Assembly: GCA_002751075.1 (NCBI GenBank)
Contig: NAOQ01000078.1
Location: forward strand, 68,873-100,496
Direction: 5' to 3'
Source of the DNA: Ichthyophonus hoferi
Lineage: Eukaryota > Opisthokonta > Ichthyosporea > Ichthyophonida > Ichthyophonidae
Length of the DNA: 31,624 nucleotides
This document shows, piece after piece, positions 1 through 11,685 of the stretch. Within the stretch, counting starts at the first letter, position 1, and the number at the start of each line of letters is the position of its first letter. Below the pieces are notes generated by a model that was not told the DNA's origin, did no database searches, and was given only the letters and a program-made list of their open reading frames with translations. A program made the translations under genes and the position numbers.

Positions 1-10
1 ATAATAACAA

Positions 11-87
<77 letters not shown>
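1..87. repeat. (AAT)n trinucleotide microsatellite at left edge
   Basis: Nearly pure AAT repeat with a few interruptions. The window begins in it and ends in a similar ATT repeat, which fits an assembly boundary rather than a biological one. Confidence 0.95.
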
Positions 88-90
<3 letters not shown>

Positions 91-120
91 TGAAAATACT
101 GCCCCTACTATCACCAATAC

Positions 121-212
121 TCCTCTCTCCAGTATCAATAACATATTGACAATGCTTTCCCTTTCCTCTTTGCGGCTGTTGACAAAACCCTCGAAGTCTA
201 TACTAGGCACAT
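121..212 (-). CDS. Possible internal exon of a minus-strand gene leaving the left edge
   Basis: Read on the minus strand, a CAG acceptor is followed by an open stretch of 92 nt (about 30 codons) rich in charged residues, including DFEGFVNSRKEERES, and then a possible GTATTG donor. The polypyrimidine tract before the acceptor is weak. The plus strand has a competing signal: a strong pyrimidine-rich CAG acceptor ending at about 130, followed by an open frame of about 35 codons. I cannot tell which strand, if either, is coding. I do not recognise the protein. Confidence 0.25.
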
Positions 213-1239
213 CTGCTATATGCAATTATTACTATACAATAATATAAGGTAGCTATTAATTATAATTATTAATAATTTTAAATATACCCTAAAAAGTAAT
301 AACAGAAGGCTTTGGCAGATGCAGAAGTCGTTATAGAGCCTTTTCTGTTACGAAATGGTTTCTTTTTTGTTTGTAGTATAAACCAATGGTATGACGTAAA
401 AGAAAAGAGCCCTTTTGTATTGGTGAGTTATACGCATACTCATTCGATCCTATCAATCGATAGGTAATCGGCATAGCTAATGTCCTGATAACAAGCGTAT
501 CATAAAATAACCCGTCTTCTATTAGTTAGTTGTATTATATTATGTTTCCAATTAGGCGAATTAATTTGCCGATATATAGTATGTGAGTATGCGAGCATTT
601 TAATTAGTGAAGTAATTAGCTAAAGAGCCATTCAAATGAGGATAGCAATAGTTTTAAAATTACTGAGATAAGATTAGATAATTCTAGTGGGTATCAATGA
701 TCTTTCGTGAATTGTACTAGCCAATACGAGTCTTTACAACGATTCAACTTTATGATGTTTAACTATTTTAATGTCATACCACTATCTTGTACCCGATTGA
801 TTATCCCATGCACTAATCAGTTCATTTGTTTTTATGTTATTCGTACGTTTCATTGGTTAGTTATGTTTAATTTTAAAGATTATATCTGTGTGGTAACAAC
901 ATTTCAAATTCTAATCCAAAGACTAATCATGTTTTAATTTATAAATAGTTTGCTTTTGTAATGTATATATACCTAAGCTCGGGTTTGGATTTATGATTAA
1001 ATCTAATATACTATATAGCGTCTGTTAGACTGTGTCATAATAAATACACATAAATGCATATATACACGTCATGTTTGAACCGAAATATCATATAGTATAA
1101 TATTCTATACTATAATATAATATAATATAATTGATTACTGTACAATATACAATACAACAATATAATATAAAACATTATAATCTATATATTAAAAGAGAGA
1201 AATAAATATAAACATAAGCAATCACGTTTATAATTGAGA
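213..1239. other. AT-rich stretch without a supported gene; 5' flank of the membrane-protein gene
   Basis: No exon here has both good splice sites and a convincing frame. The last 150 bases before the start at 1240 are almost pure A and T, with several TATA-like words, and probably contain the promoter and leader of the downstream gene. No single element stands out. Confidence 0.5.
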
Positions 1240-4200
1240 ATGAGATCGATTTCCTATATTATGACGTTAAGCCTAAGCAGTTACTTAGTGGATATAGTAT
1301 TAGCAGGAAAGAAAAAGAAACTAAATTTTGGCGGAGGACCATGTGTTACTGATGAAGATTGTGAGGTATGTGTTATTGTATGTTTGTGTAAGAAATGTGA
1401 TAATATGTTATTATATTATATACTACTATATGCTAGCGTATGTTTTTACATGTTACACATTTTATATTATATCTGATTATGTCTTATATGCTATATATTG
1501 TTATATCTTATAAGATATATATTAATATATTGTATATATTATATATTTTATCTTATTGTATCTTATATTATATTATATGTTCTATTTATTGTATGTTATT
1601 GTATGTTATTATGCATTATTATAGATTATTGCAAGTTAAAGAGAGAATGAAGATAATAGATTGGGAGACTGTAAATATAGATATAATAAACATAAACATA
1701 AAAATAAAAATATATGATAAATACATATAATCTTTGTATATTTGTACATAGTAGGATATGCTCGTATGGTTAGTTTGCTATTATTGTTTTTATCTTGTTT
1801 CTTTTATCTCTGTTAATACTTTTTAATATATATATATGTAGGTGCGTGTATATGTATGTATATGTACTACCACATAAATTATCATACATACTATCACACC
1901 TGCCATTATACAGATTATCATACATACTGCCCTACGTAGGATTAGACATACTATATATATACTATCCTACATCCTATCTTACACACTATCTTACACACTA
2001 CCATAAATACTATCCTACATAACCCTTCCTCCAATCATATACAGTTATCCGAGATGTATTGTCGGACGGTGCAGGGTGAGCCTAGCCAATGTGCATTAAG
2101 AGTAGGTCTAAGCCACCCGTGTACAGAGTAAGTTGGTTGGCTGCAAAGTTTGTTTTCATTTTGTCATAGTTTATCTTTTTTAAAATATATTTATTGATTA
2201 CACTAGCCACTGGGCCTGTCAATTTGTATTTTAAAAAATATTGTTTATTGGTGGACCATTGTATTTACGCCTTCTTGTTGGTTTATTATCTACTTTAAAT
2301 TGGCACATAGGCTTATATACTAATAGAGTTTTATATAGCATCACATGCATACTACTATATACACAATATCACATACATAACACTCCCTTCCTCATCCCTG
2401 TCTCCACTCTTCCCTCTCCCTCCCTCTTCCTCTCTCTCCCTCTCTCAGTCATAACATGTGTTTAAGTGACTATTGTGGCACTACCAGTCTATGTGAATTC
2501 TCTACCTACCAATTAATGATTATTGGTCTAGTTATCGTGTGTACGGCCCTATTGGTCATGGCTGCCTCTGCTCCAGTAAGATCCCTTGGCATGACTTTAC
2601 TCTCCTCTTATCTTTATTATAATAGAATATATGATTGGATAATATAATAGTATAACTTCAAATAGTGTAATGGTATATAATGCAACACCAGCTAATATAA
2701 TGCATTATTCTATGGTGTAGTTCAGTAAATTTATTATATTATATTATATTATATTATATTATAATGTACTAATATATGCCAAGCTGTTTATTGGTAGTTA
2801 TTTATTTATATATCTGAATTGGGTATTATATATTTTATTTCTACTCTCTGATTTATTTTTCTTGTCTTAGTTGATCTCCTTTTCCCTGGTTCGTTTTGAG
2901 TTATCCAATTAGCTTTGCTTTTATTATTATTATTACATATATCTACATATATTCATATGCATAGATACATATACCATATACCATATACCATATACATTAT
3001 ATATATATATATATATATATGTATGTTTTACTATAAATCCCATCTGTGTCTTTCTTTTTGCCCGCCTTTATATATATATAGCTTACTATCATATGCATGA
3101 CATCAATGAAATCTCTCCAATCGTATTAACCAGGTCCCTTCATTGGCTGCTTAATTGCATTTCTCTCTTATCCTATTTGTCCTCCTCTAGACTACTGTTA
3201 TTCTATTCAATTAGGATCCACAATCAATCTGAACTAATATTTATTTATATTCCTTAGCCTAAGCACACCCAATTATATCCCAAGCGTCAAAAGATTAGAT
3301 GGAAGATCTCCTATGAGAATAATAATCGTTTATATCGACGAAGACAGATGCGTGAGTGAGTAGTTTGGGAGGATATGTGACAAATGTGACAACATATTAT
3401 ATAATACAGTATGATGTATGATGTATAGTATGTGATAGGATATAACAGTATGTGTTATAGTATATAATATAGTATTTGGTAAGATGTAGAGTACGCAATA
3501 GGATATAATATAGTATTATGTATGATGTTAGTATGTAATAGGATATAACAGTATGTGTTATAGTATATAATATAGTATTTAGTAAGATATATAGTACGTA
3601 GTAGGATATAATAGTAAATAGTATATGTTATAGTATATAATATAGTATTATGTATGATGTTAGTATGTAATAGGATATAACAGTATGTGTTATAGTATAT
3701 AGTATAGTATTTGGTAAGATGTATAGTACGTAATAGGATATAATAGTATATGTTATAGTATATATTGTTACGTAGCATTTTAATGTACCAACTGTATGGG
3801 TGGAAATTAACTATTACTAAATATAGATGGCTCAACAAACGCTCTAATTGGTTAGATAGTAGTGGAATTAATGGCATCCTATAACTTACAAGAGAGTATA
3901 TTCTATCCAATCAGGCTAAAGGTACGGACACATACTATTTCTGACCCAATCACTGATAACACCGACGTCACTGATGTGGACTTCGACCTTGGTAGGTGCA
4001 TGACTTCAGTTTTTTAAAACGCCAATGATGTTGTTCCTTGACAATCTCCTGGTTTTTCGTCCTCTATATGCAATGGTCTTAAAAAAAATTAGTGATTCAA
4101 TACTATGCTGTGCATTAGGTATGATTAAAAGTATTATAAAACATATATAGCATTATAACCCTATCACATCATACCATATCATGCAGATAGCAACACACAT

Positions 4201-5356
4201 TCCATGGTAGATCACTCAGACTCAGAGCTCCCTGAAACTCCCACCCCTCCCATCCCTCCAATCAAAAAGGCGGGTTTAAAGTAAGTGCTGGTGGATAAAG
4301 TATAATGATTGGTCTGGCATGATTTACAACTGAGGTTATTGGGTGGATTTTGGGTTGGACTGGATTTTATTGGACAACTGTACGTGTTTATATATATCAT
4401 CCATGCTTTGCACTAGTACGCTATTGATTGGAAGGGTACTAATCTAACAATCACCAATTCACATTGGGTATCAGTCAAGAACCTGAGAGGAAGAAAGCAA
4501 TGCTATCTGATAGTATGGTAGAAATCGACAGTATACCAGAGGACGCGCCACTAGAGACAAGGGAGAGGAGTGGGATTGTACTGTAAGTGTGATAATAGGG
4601 TATATCTAGTAGAGTATAGGGTATAGTATAGGAGAGCTAGGATAGGAGAGTATAGTATAATAAGATATAGTATAGTAAGGTATAGTATAGTAGGGTATAA
4701 TATAGTAAGTATAGTATAGTAGAGTATAGGGTATAGTATAGGAGAATATAGGATAGGAGAATAGAGTATAATAAGATATAGTATAGTATAGTATAGCAAG
4801 GTATAGTATAAGAGAGTATAATATATATATATATACGATATCACATTGTTATATAGATTATCCGTCCTCTCGCTCATATCTCCCTCTCCCTCCTCCTCTA
4901 CAGCAAAAGGATCCTCCATAAACTAATATCAGATGCAGACGACGAGAATGAAGGATTACAGCGGAGATACCCCAGAAAGTCAAAGGCAAAGAATATGTAA
5001 GGATATGTAGTTTAGGTATAATAGTATAAAGTATATAGGTTATTACAGTGTAGGTATAATAATATATATGGTAATGGACATGGAGTATATAGGGAGATTG
5101 CTGCATGCTATTAGAAGGATAGATTGACAATAAATGCAGGGCTGTTCAACGAGTATGATAAACTGCTGTAATCATGCTCATGCTCTCTCTCTCTCTCCCT
5201 CCCTCTCCTTCTCTCTCCCCCTGTAGTCGTAAGCTAGATATACCAGGCCGACCTAGTGCTACTAGTAGTGGGTCTAGTCCGCCTCCCTCCTCCCCTGAGA
5301 TGTTATCCTGTGAGCTGCCCTCAGGCACCACTCACTTTGACTATGATCAGATGTAG
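1240..5356 (+). CDS. Single-pass membrane protein with Dickkopf-N-like cysteine ectodomain (9 exons)
   Basis: Exons by splice site and phase: 1240-1365, 2045-2127, 2449-2575, 3258-3351, 3893-3991, 4187-4280, 4475-4582, 4904-4996, 5227-5356. They join in one frame to 317 residues ending in YDQM. Residues 1-23 are a signal peptide. Residues 35-85 hold eight cysteines spaced C-x5-C-x6-C-x9-C-x9-C-x5-C-x4-C-x5-C, with PCVTDEDC first and MCLSDYC near the end. This resembles the Dickkopf N-terminal domain (PCSSDEEC...MCCPGNYC) but lacks one cysteine of each of two closely spaced pairs. Residues about 92-111 are a transmembrane helix. The tail (112-317) is basic next to the membrane, then acidic, proline- and serine-rich, with no catalytic domain I recognise. 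Dickkopf proteins are normally secreted, so a membrane form would be unusual. It is probably a cell-surface receptor or ligand. Other small cysteine-rich folds remain possible. Gene structure is fairly certain; family is tentative. Confidence 0.8.
1869..2018. repeat. Short-period repeat at end of intron 1
   Basis: Loose repeats of words such as ATCATACATACT, ACTATCCTACAT and TACACACTATCT lie just before the acceptor of exon 2. The unit is about 10-20 bases and degenerate. Confidence 0.6.
2998..3020. repeat. (TA)n microsatellite in intron 3
   Basis: Dinucleotide TA run of about 22 bases, preceded by several copies of ATACCAT. Confidence 0.85.
3398..3772. repeat. AT-rich minisatellite filling much of intron 4
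   Basis: The phrase AGGATATAACAGTATGTG recurs near 3437, 3541 and 3674, with related shorter copies between, each followed by TTATAGTATATAATATAGTATT and a GGTAAGAT-like word. Spacing is about 105-133 bases, so the unit is compound and imperfect. It lies wholly inside intron 4 (3352-3892). The run lacks stops on the minus strand only because of its repeat composition. Confidence 0.8.
4590..4825. repeat. GTATAG-type minisatellite in intron 7
   Basis: Short units of GTATAGTATAG, GGTATAGTATAGGAGAG and related words repeat about fifteen times, ending in a TA run. It lies within intron 7 (4583-4903). It is purine-biased on the plus strand and unlike the intron 4 repeat in phrase, though built from the same TATAGT words. 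Confidence 0.8.
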
Positions 5357-5956
5357 GAGAGATCAACCTAGAACCCGCTATGTTATGCATCATCCATCCA
5401 TAGTATGTATACTAGGCTAGCGGTTATAGCCTGCCTAATATGGCGCATACCGTGACGTGTGATTAGATAGATCAAGATGTGTAATTGATATTGATTGGTC
5501 ATTACACGTATGTATGGATAAAGTGGGGGTTAGCTGTATAGGAGCCCCACATAAGATCAAAATTACCGAGAAAGAAGAATGATGATACAGGTAGTGGTAG
5601 GAGAGGAGAGGAGAGGGAGGTGGTATATACATAGACATGGAATTACATCACGTGTATTTAAGGTTGATAAGTGATTGGTTAGTTAGCCTTCCTGTGTCTT
5701 AATATCAAATTCTACCCAATCTCTAAGGTATTTTAAATTATATCCGTTCTCGAATCACACCCTATCCTGTACATCCACACACTACCTCTATTGCTAACGA
5801 AGCAGGAGTCTTGTTTAAATCGTGTTACATTGGTTTGTGTGGATAGAAGGATGGGTATGCAGCTTTTAATCGTGAAATTTACTATAGTTAGATGGGGTCT
5901 ATTGAAATATAGAATAGAACACCCCTTAATTACTTAAAAGTATTGGTGATAGAATT

Positions 5957-5962
5957 TTTATT
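5957..5962 (-). terminator. Possible polyadenylation signal of the two-RRM gene
   Basis: AATAAA on the minus strand, about 250 bases after the stop codon at 6211. Other AT-rich words nearby could also serve. Confidence 0.4.
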
Positions 5963-6210
5963 TCAAAACTCTATGCCAATGATATTTATTTGTATCGGTA
6001 CCAGACGGGCTGTATTAAAATATGGACTGCCAATCATTGGCCGGAAATATAAATAAAAGGCTAGGATATTTGGAGATCTAGGCTGACATTGATTTAAAAC
6101 TATGACGATTGGTAAATGGACTTCAATTAGAAATAAGCTTTCTGTTGTTAATTAAGGAGTAAACGCGCTGTCATACATAGCGTAACGATTAGTGAGAGAT
6201 CACGTAGACA

Positions 6211-7461
6211 TCATTGATTGGCTCCTTCCTGTTCTTCCCCTGAGTCATTGGTGGATTCTTGACCAGTAAGAGATGATTCCTCCGTGATAATGGCTGTAAT
6301 TGGTTCCTGGTAACTTCCATCGGAAACATGCACAGCGATCTCCCTTCCACCAATCATATGCTTATTCAGGACCTGGGCTGCCTCCTGGGCTTTGATCGGG
6401 TTGGATAGTTTTACAAAGGCATGACTAGAGTGGAATGGGTGTTAATGTTGTAAAATATGTTAAGGATGGAAATAGTAAGAGAGTTCTGATTGGCGAAGTA
6501 TGGGGTGATGGGATAAGGCGAGAGGGGTATATGGGTACATATACAATAATATAATAGCCTATAATAACATATAATACCATATAAGAAATATTTTAATTGG
6601 CTCACTCCCAAACAATCCCTTACGCATCAAGGCAATTGCAAATCTTTTCCCGGTCTAGCGTGACATGCAGCCTCTCAACAGTGAATCCCTTACTCTTGAA
6701 GAGATCATTGAGTTCTATTGGTGTAACACTTGACGAGAGATTGGACATATATACACTAGCGCTATTCCTATTGATGTAGGTAGCCATATCACCTGATGAT
6801 TCGACATTTATCACACGATTATGTAGCTTTCTACCACTTAGACGAGCAATGGCTTGATTAGCTGAGAGTACATCGAAGTATTTCACAAAGCCACATCTGG
6901 TTGGATGGTTGGAGTAGATTAGTCGGGATTGGAAGCAGAGAGAAATAGATGATTGTGGGTAGTCAGTATAAATAGGTATGCATGCATCTATGCATGTATA
7001 ATTTAATACGATATCCATATTGTAGGTAAATGATGCTATATATAGTTACCAATACCCACCCTCGGCCCAATCCAGTATCAGGATCTAATGGCAGACCAAT
7101 ACTAACAACATCTCCATACTTCTCAAATGCGATTGCCACATCAGTCTCATTCATTGTAGGATCTAAGCCACTCACAAACACTGTAAAGTTCTGACATATT
7201 TACTATTGGTTAATTAAAAATAAAACCCGTGAGATATCATCTATGGTTTATTTTAATATAATACGTAATGCGTAATAGTTATTTACCAATACCTAGTATA
7301 ATAGATAATTTGTAATTTAGTTATAATATTATGTATACTGTACAATACATTATATATGATATAAGGTAATACCTGAAAAAAAATACTAATAGAAAGTTAC
7401 ATGTAAATATTGAGAAATGTTACAATCATTAATTTTTATAATAAAAATATGATTGGCTAAG

Positions 7462-7493
<32 letters not shown>

Positions 7494-8454
7494 TACTTAC
7501 TTTATAATATATTATTTAAAGTTAAAATTTTTAAATATTATTTATTTTCGTAATACAAACAGGTTTATATATATATATAAATTAATGATAAAATATTGTG
7601 AAAAAATTAACTACACGAGTTATCACGCACCTTACTGGGTGTACGACTTTCTGGTTCAGTTATGTCCGTAGTTGTCTCTGTATGGTACAAGGTAAATAAT
7701 AGGTTGAAAAATTAAAATAATTACAACACAAATTACGAATGATAATAATAGTAGTAGAAGAAAATGTTGTAATAATAATAATAATACTCTTACTACTAAT
7801 ATTAATTATAATTTTATTGCTTTGTAATTACCTCTGCCAATTACTTCTGTCCATATTAATGATAGTAATTAAATTAGTGTGTCAGATGGCATGAGACTCA
7901 TCCAATCAATACGTTTTTTATAAATTATACTTATCTAGTCCTACACGTACAGCATACAATCAATAAAAACTATTACTCCATCTATTTAGCGGTTTCCCTT
8001 CTCTCCTTATTAATGATTGGTCAATTATACTCTCATTTGCATTCACATACCCAATAAACCAATCCGTATCAAGAACTATTTATTCCCCTATTTACCCATC
8101 TATTCACCTGCCTACATACACATGTATATACATAGTAGATGCTATTAAACTCGCCCAGACCCTCTATTCTAACCACAATAGCATAGTACTGTTGTCATTT
8201 CACCCAAAGTTTACTCCAGGAAAAATGCAAGACAGACAAAGACATAAGCTCGCCCAATAAAAAACATGAAGCAATATATACATATTCAATCACATAACCT
8301 CTTCCCCCTCATTAAGATAGATCAGAGAGATTGCCATCAACCTATACATATACCTACCATCAATACTATTCATATTGTCAATAATGGAACTATTATAGCA
8401 CCGTATAGATGCATTTAGGGAAGTAGGAGAATTGTGGTAGGCCTGAGGGGACAT
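6211..8454 (-). CDS. Two-RRM RNA-binding protein (5 exons)
   Basis: Minus-strand exons 8454-8358, 7677-7631, 7190-7060, 6896-6624 and 6424-6211 join in phase to 253 residues. The start ATG at 8454 (MSPQAYHN) has an in-frame stop shortly upstream. RRM1 is about residues 49-124, with RNP2 FTVFVSGL and RNP1 RGCGFVKY. RRM2 is about 139-216, with RNP2 SVYMSNL and a degenerate RNP1 DAHAFVKL. The first 48 residues are Ser/Thr/Asp-rich and the C-terminus is acidic. Closely spaced tandem RRMs recall ELAV and RBMS-type proteins that bind single-stranded RNA, but I cannot assign orthology. Both RRMs are cut by a phase-2 intron in the residue just before the RNP1 core, and exon 4 is 273 nt, the same length as the matching exon of the RRM gene at 13-16 kb. 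It converges on the gene ending at 5356. Confidence 0.82.
7466..7493. repeat. (TA)n microsatellite in intron of the two-RRM gene
   Basis: TA run of about 28 bases in the intron between exons 2 and 3. Confidence 0.9.
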
Positions 8455-8626
8455 GGAGGTAGATTAATAGGTATATAGTAGAGAATGTGTCATGTATTGG
8501 GTTTATCCTCTAAGGAAGACCGCTTAATTACTTGACTTCCTATAGGATCTTATTGTACTGGCTTGATTACGTGCCTTCATTCTAACTTCAGTGGCTTACG
8601 TATTCGTTCTGTGTACGCATATAAAG

Positions 8627-8635
8627 TATAAATAG
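8627..8635 (+). promoter_or_regulatory. TATA box facing right
   Basis: TATAAATAG matches the consensus TATA box on the plus strand. About 25-30 bases on lies GCGAGACGTCAGAC, which could hold an initiator and a CRE-like ACGTCA. It would serve a plus-strand transcript, possibly the one ending with the candidate exon at 9536. The minus-strand RRM gene must use other elements nearby. Confidence 0.3.
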
Positions 8636-8730
8636 ACCGACTGACGCGAGACGTCAGACAAGGATTTTGTTTCTCTTCTAATTCGACATTGCTTGTTGAA
8701 AATAGTTAGGATTATTACCCACTCTGATTA

Positions 8731-8766
8731 GAGAGGTGGAGTTATTTAAAACAGCTATTAACGATA
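8731..8766 (+). repeat. Dispersed repeat, copy 1
   Basis: GAGAGGTGG followed by GTTATTTAAAACAGC and TATTAACGATA. The copy at 11649-11685 differs by about two substitutions and one indel. Flanks do not obviously align, so this may be the conserved end or core of a short non-autonomous element. Confidence 0.6.
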
Positions 8767-9307
8767 GCCGACAAAATAGTATATAGGTAAATGGATAGCA
8801 TCAGCTATAATGGCTATAGCTTTAATTAAATATTATTGAGTTGTTATTTAGCTAATTAATGAACACATATATTACTAGAGTTATAATCTCAATTAACTAA
8901 TGGATTAAGTAGTCTATATCTGGTATACTATATCTTATGGATATAAAAGGACTCGGTGTGAAACAAGACCAGCATATATGATTCTGCAGTGATATTAAAT
9001 AAGCATATAAAAACACATGTTTTTTTTCTGTTCTGTACTTGCAAATTTTAGCTGCTGTTCAGCATGTATGGAATAGTAACTACCACACAAATTAATATTA
9101 CTAGAACAGATAAAGTAATAAAATTTTAGATTGTTTGTTCATAAATGAAAATACTATATGTATATAGGATGAATCTTAGTTATCATAGATGTATACATCA
9201 ATTATACTTTCTCCATATCCCTTTCCATAGATGGTTATAACAATAACATACACATAGTGGTGGGTATGGCCCCGCCATAAGTACATTATGGTCACTCATA
9301 ACTATAC

Positions 9308-9355
<48 letters not shown>
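9308..9355. repeat. (AAT)n microsatellite
   Basis: AAT run of about 48 bases, giving a run of isoleucine codons on the minus strand that is not a gene. Confidence 0.95.
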
Positions 9356-9357
<2 letters not shown>

Positions 9358-9535
9358 TCCACTACAACACAACCAGGGTAGTAGCAGCATACCATTGTGG
9401 CACACCTTTGTGACGTCATACTTCTCATAGAGACTGACTTGAAACCTAAGTAGAAGGCATACGTAAAATGGTTATAGTTACCATTAATTAATCAATGTTC
9501 AGTTATTAATTAATTGATTTACATGTTTATTTCAG

Positions 9536-9636
9536 CCTATGGAGTAATTATAATTATTGCATCCATGTTCAGGGTAGCAGCCGACTATTGCAAACAGAGA
9601 ACTTGGGATAAACAAAATCCCATAGCCTTTATTTAG
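9536..9636 (+). CDS. Possible terminal exon with hydrophobic stretch
   Basis: A good acceptor (ACATGTTTATTTCAG) is followed by 101 nt open in the frame YGVIIIIASMFRVAADYCKQ, continuing for 12 more residues to TAG. The hydrophobic VIIIIASM followed by charged residues looks like a membrane helix end and short cytosolic tail. A second frame is also open for about 25 codons, so the choice is unsure. No upstream exon of matching phase was found between the TATA box at 8627 and here. I do not recognise the product. Confidence 0.25.
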
Positions 9637-10001
9637 AGTATTACTACAGAATCAGGAGTGAACTGTAAAAGTACAGTGAGCGCCTTTGTTTCCAACAAGA
9701 TCCTTATTCGGTATCAATGTAATATGGCTTATGCCCTTTCACAGGCAGATCTTTTATAAACTCTCAGTATAGTCTGGGAAAATTGTTTGTGCAAACACCC
9801 AATCTGTCTTAGACAGAATCTTTTTATACTTTCTAAATATAACATTTTACATATGGAATGCTTCCAAATCCAGTATTAATTCATTAGATGATTATAACTA
9901 TTGTTGTTTTACCTATGTTTCCTAAGTGATTCTATTTGACACAGTACATAATATACTCTATTTTGTGAGTCTAAATATATATATGTGGAGTGAGAACGAC
10001 A

Positions 10002-10140
10002 TGGGTGATTATACAATGAGATTGGAAAACGATTTATTTTTATTATTTTGATTCTCTGCTTGCAATGAGCGGCTGTCATTCATAGTGAATGACATAAAAA
10101 CTGCAGCACAGGTTGACATCAATATAATTATTTATAAACG
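10002..10140 (+). repeat. Dispersed repeat family 2, copy 1
   Basis: Aligns by eye to 30108-30256 in the same orientation at roughly 70-75%. Shared landmarks in order: GATTATRYAATRARATTG, a T-rich stretch, ATTCTCTGCTTG, a CCGACTGCCATT-like word, and RTCAATRTA. No terminal repeats or ORF were seen; it could be a SINE or a small non-autonomous DNA element. Confidence 0.55.
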
Positions 10141-11519
10141 CTTTATAGGTTCATAGAGAAACTGTTTAATAAAAAGTGCTATTGTCGTGGGCAGAATTTA
10201 CAATAAAGGATCAATGTATTTAATAAGCAAATTGTCAGTGTAGAGGTTATAGAGGCCACACAAGATAATTAGGTAGTAAATATGAGAGATGGGAAAAGGA
10301 AAAAGAAAGAAATGAAGAAGAAGCAGCCAAGATAATGAAAGAATACAAAAAGATAAAGTTGTGGATTATGTTAGGATAAGAAAGATAGAGATATTTGTGA
10401 CTGCCATCCAATAATAGAATAGGGTAGACTAGGATGATAATAAATATAAAAGATGCGAGTATATTTAGCGTGAATTATGACATTATAAATATAGTTGCAT
10501 AGAATAGTGGAATAGGCTAGTCCGTATGGTAATGCATGTATATACACTCCAGGTACATGATCTGACATAATAAATATCTATGGGAATGCTGATCCACTTC
10601 TCCCTTCTAAAATATAGGTAAAATACATCCTCTATCGATATGGATGTGATTAACGAACACACCATTGAAATATTTACCTAGAACAGTCAGATATCTTCCG
10701 GCTAATGTAAACACCATATTGTGTATGCTAATGTATCTGTGTGAGCGTGTTTATATATAACTATACGGTGGTATGGCGATGTGTGTATACTGGTCTACAC
10801 GATTGTTATGTTAGATAGACGTTATAAACAAATTGATAATAGGCTCACTCAGTGAGCTTGGAGCTTTTTTAAAAAAATATTTGTCTACTAATTGATAAAT
10901 AATTGCCACACCCCATAGATCACGCTGTATATAATAATATAATGTCTAAAATATTGGGTACGTATAGCGCATCGCTAGTCAACAAAGTGACGCAGTATAG
11001 GATATAGTATATGAATAATATTTAATTATATATGCTTGCTTCTTTTACACTTTAACTCGGAATTTTTTAATTGTTTGAGCAATATGAATGCGTCCCAATA
11101 TTATCTATAATACATTGTAGTAAGATGCTGAAGAAGTAGAGGCGTGTAGATCAGGCGAGAATGCCGCGTACCGTAGTTGGTTGCTATTTTTTATTTTGCT
11201 AGTTATATGTAAACGTATTTATACTACTTATAATAGCTATTAACTTAATTTTTTTAGTAAGAGTGATGCTCATTTAATCTATGAAAATATTTTAATTGTT
11301 AAATCTAAAAAGATTGATATGCTTCAATGTGCTTTGTTTGTTGTTTCAGCACTACTAGAATAAAATGCTAAGACTTTCATGCTGGAAATAGATCGAAAAG
11401 GACAAAAATACAATCCGATGGTGAGCCTGGTACATTCCATCAGTGAAAGAGAAGACAAAAATCTATGTAGATCTATGACGTCACTGCGACTGGGCGTTTT
11501 TCGATGATGTCTTGTTGCA

Positions 11520-11539
11520 ATTTTACCCTAAGGTAAAAT
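11520..11539. repeat. Perfect 8-bp-arm hairpin
   Basis: ATTTTACC, loop CTAA, GGTAAAAT. It lies about 40 bases after a consensus CRE (TGACGTCA) in an intergenic stretch. Confidence 0.7.
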
Positions 11540-11648
11540 CGCGATTTCTAGCCCAAAACGTCGCTTAGTAATTTATTAACGGTCCTATAGGGTATGGCAT
11601 TAAAAGATATTTTTAATAAATAAATTAATTAAACACTTATGCCATGTA

Positions 11649-11685
11649 GAGAGGTGGGGTTAATTAAAACAGCTATTAAACGATA
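11649..11685 (+). repeat. Dispersed repeat, copy 2
   Basis: GAGAGGTGGGGTTAATTAAA then ACAGCTATTAAACGATA. It is the partner of 8731-8766 in the same orientation. Confidence 0.6.

Larger units (their letters stand above)
8455..9535. other. 5' flank of the two-RRM gene, no supported gene
   Basis: Holds the upstream region of the minus-strand RRM gene, a plus-facing TATA box near 8627, one copy of a dispersed repeat (8731-8766) and an AAT microsatellite. A strong-looking acceptor near 9060 (pyrimidine tract then GTTCAG) is followed by only 13 bases before a GTAACT donor, so no coding exon is claimed. Confidence 0.5.

Noticed and set aside
3455-3910. 151-codon minus-strand frame of Tyr/Ile/Leu-rich sequence
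   Set aside because: It is the translation of the intron 4 minisatellite and overlaps exon 5 of the plus-strand gene; composition is purely repeat-driven.
4551-4919. 122-codon minus-strand frame of Tyr/Leu/Ile repeats
   Set aside because: Antisense of the intron 7 minisatellite and flanking exons.
8358-8442. Acceptor-type start at 8442 (CCCCTCAG) implying an upstream coding exon for the two-RRM gene
   Set aside because: The frame continues upstream to an ATG at 8454 preceded by an in-frame stop, so a simple start there explains the gene; no upstream exon of matching phase was found.
9198-9428. 76-codon frame with polyisoleucine
   Set aside because: Translation of the AAT microsatellite.
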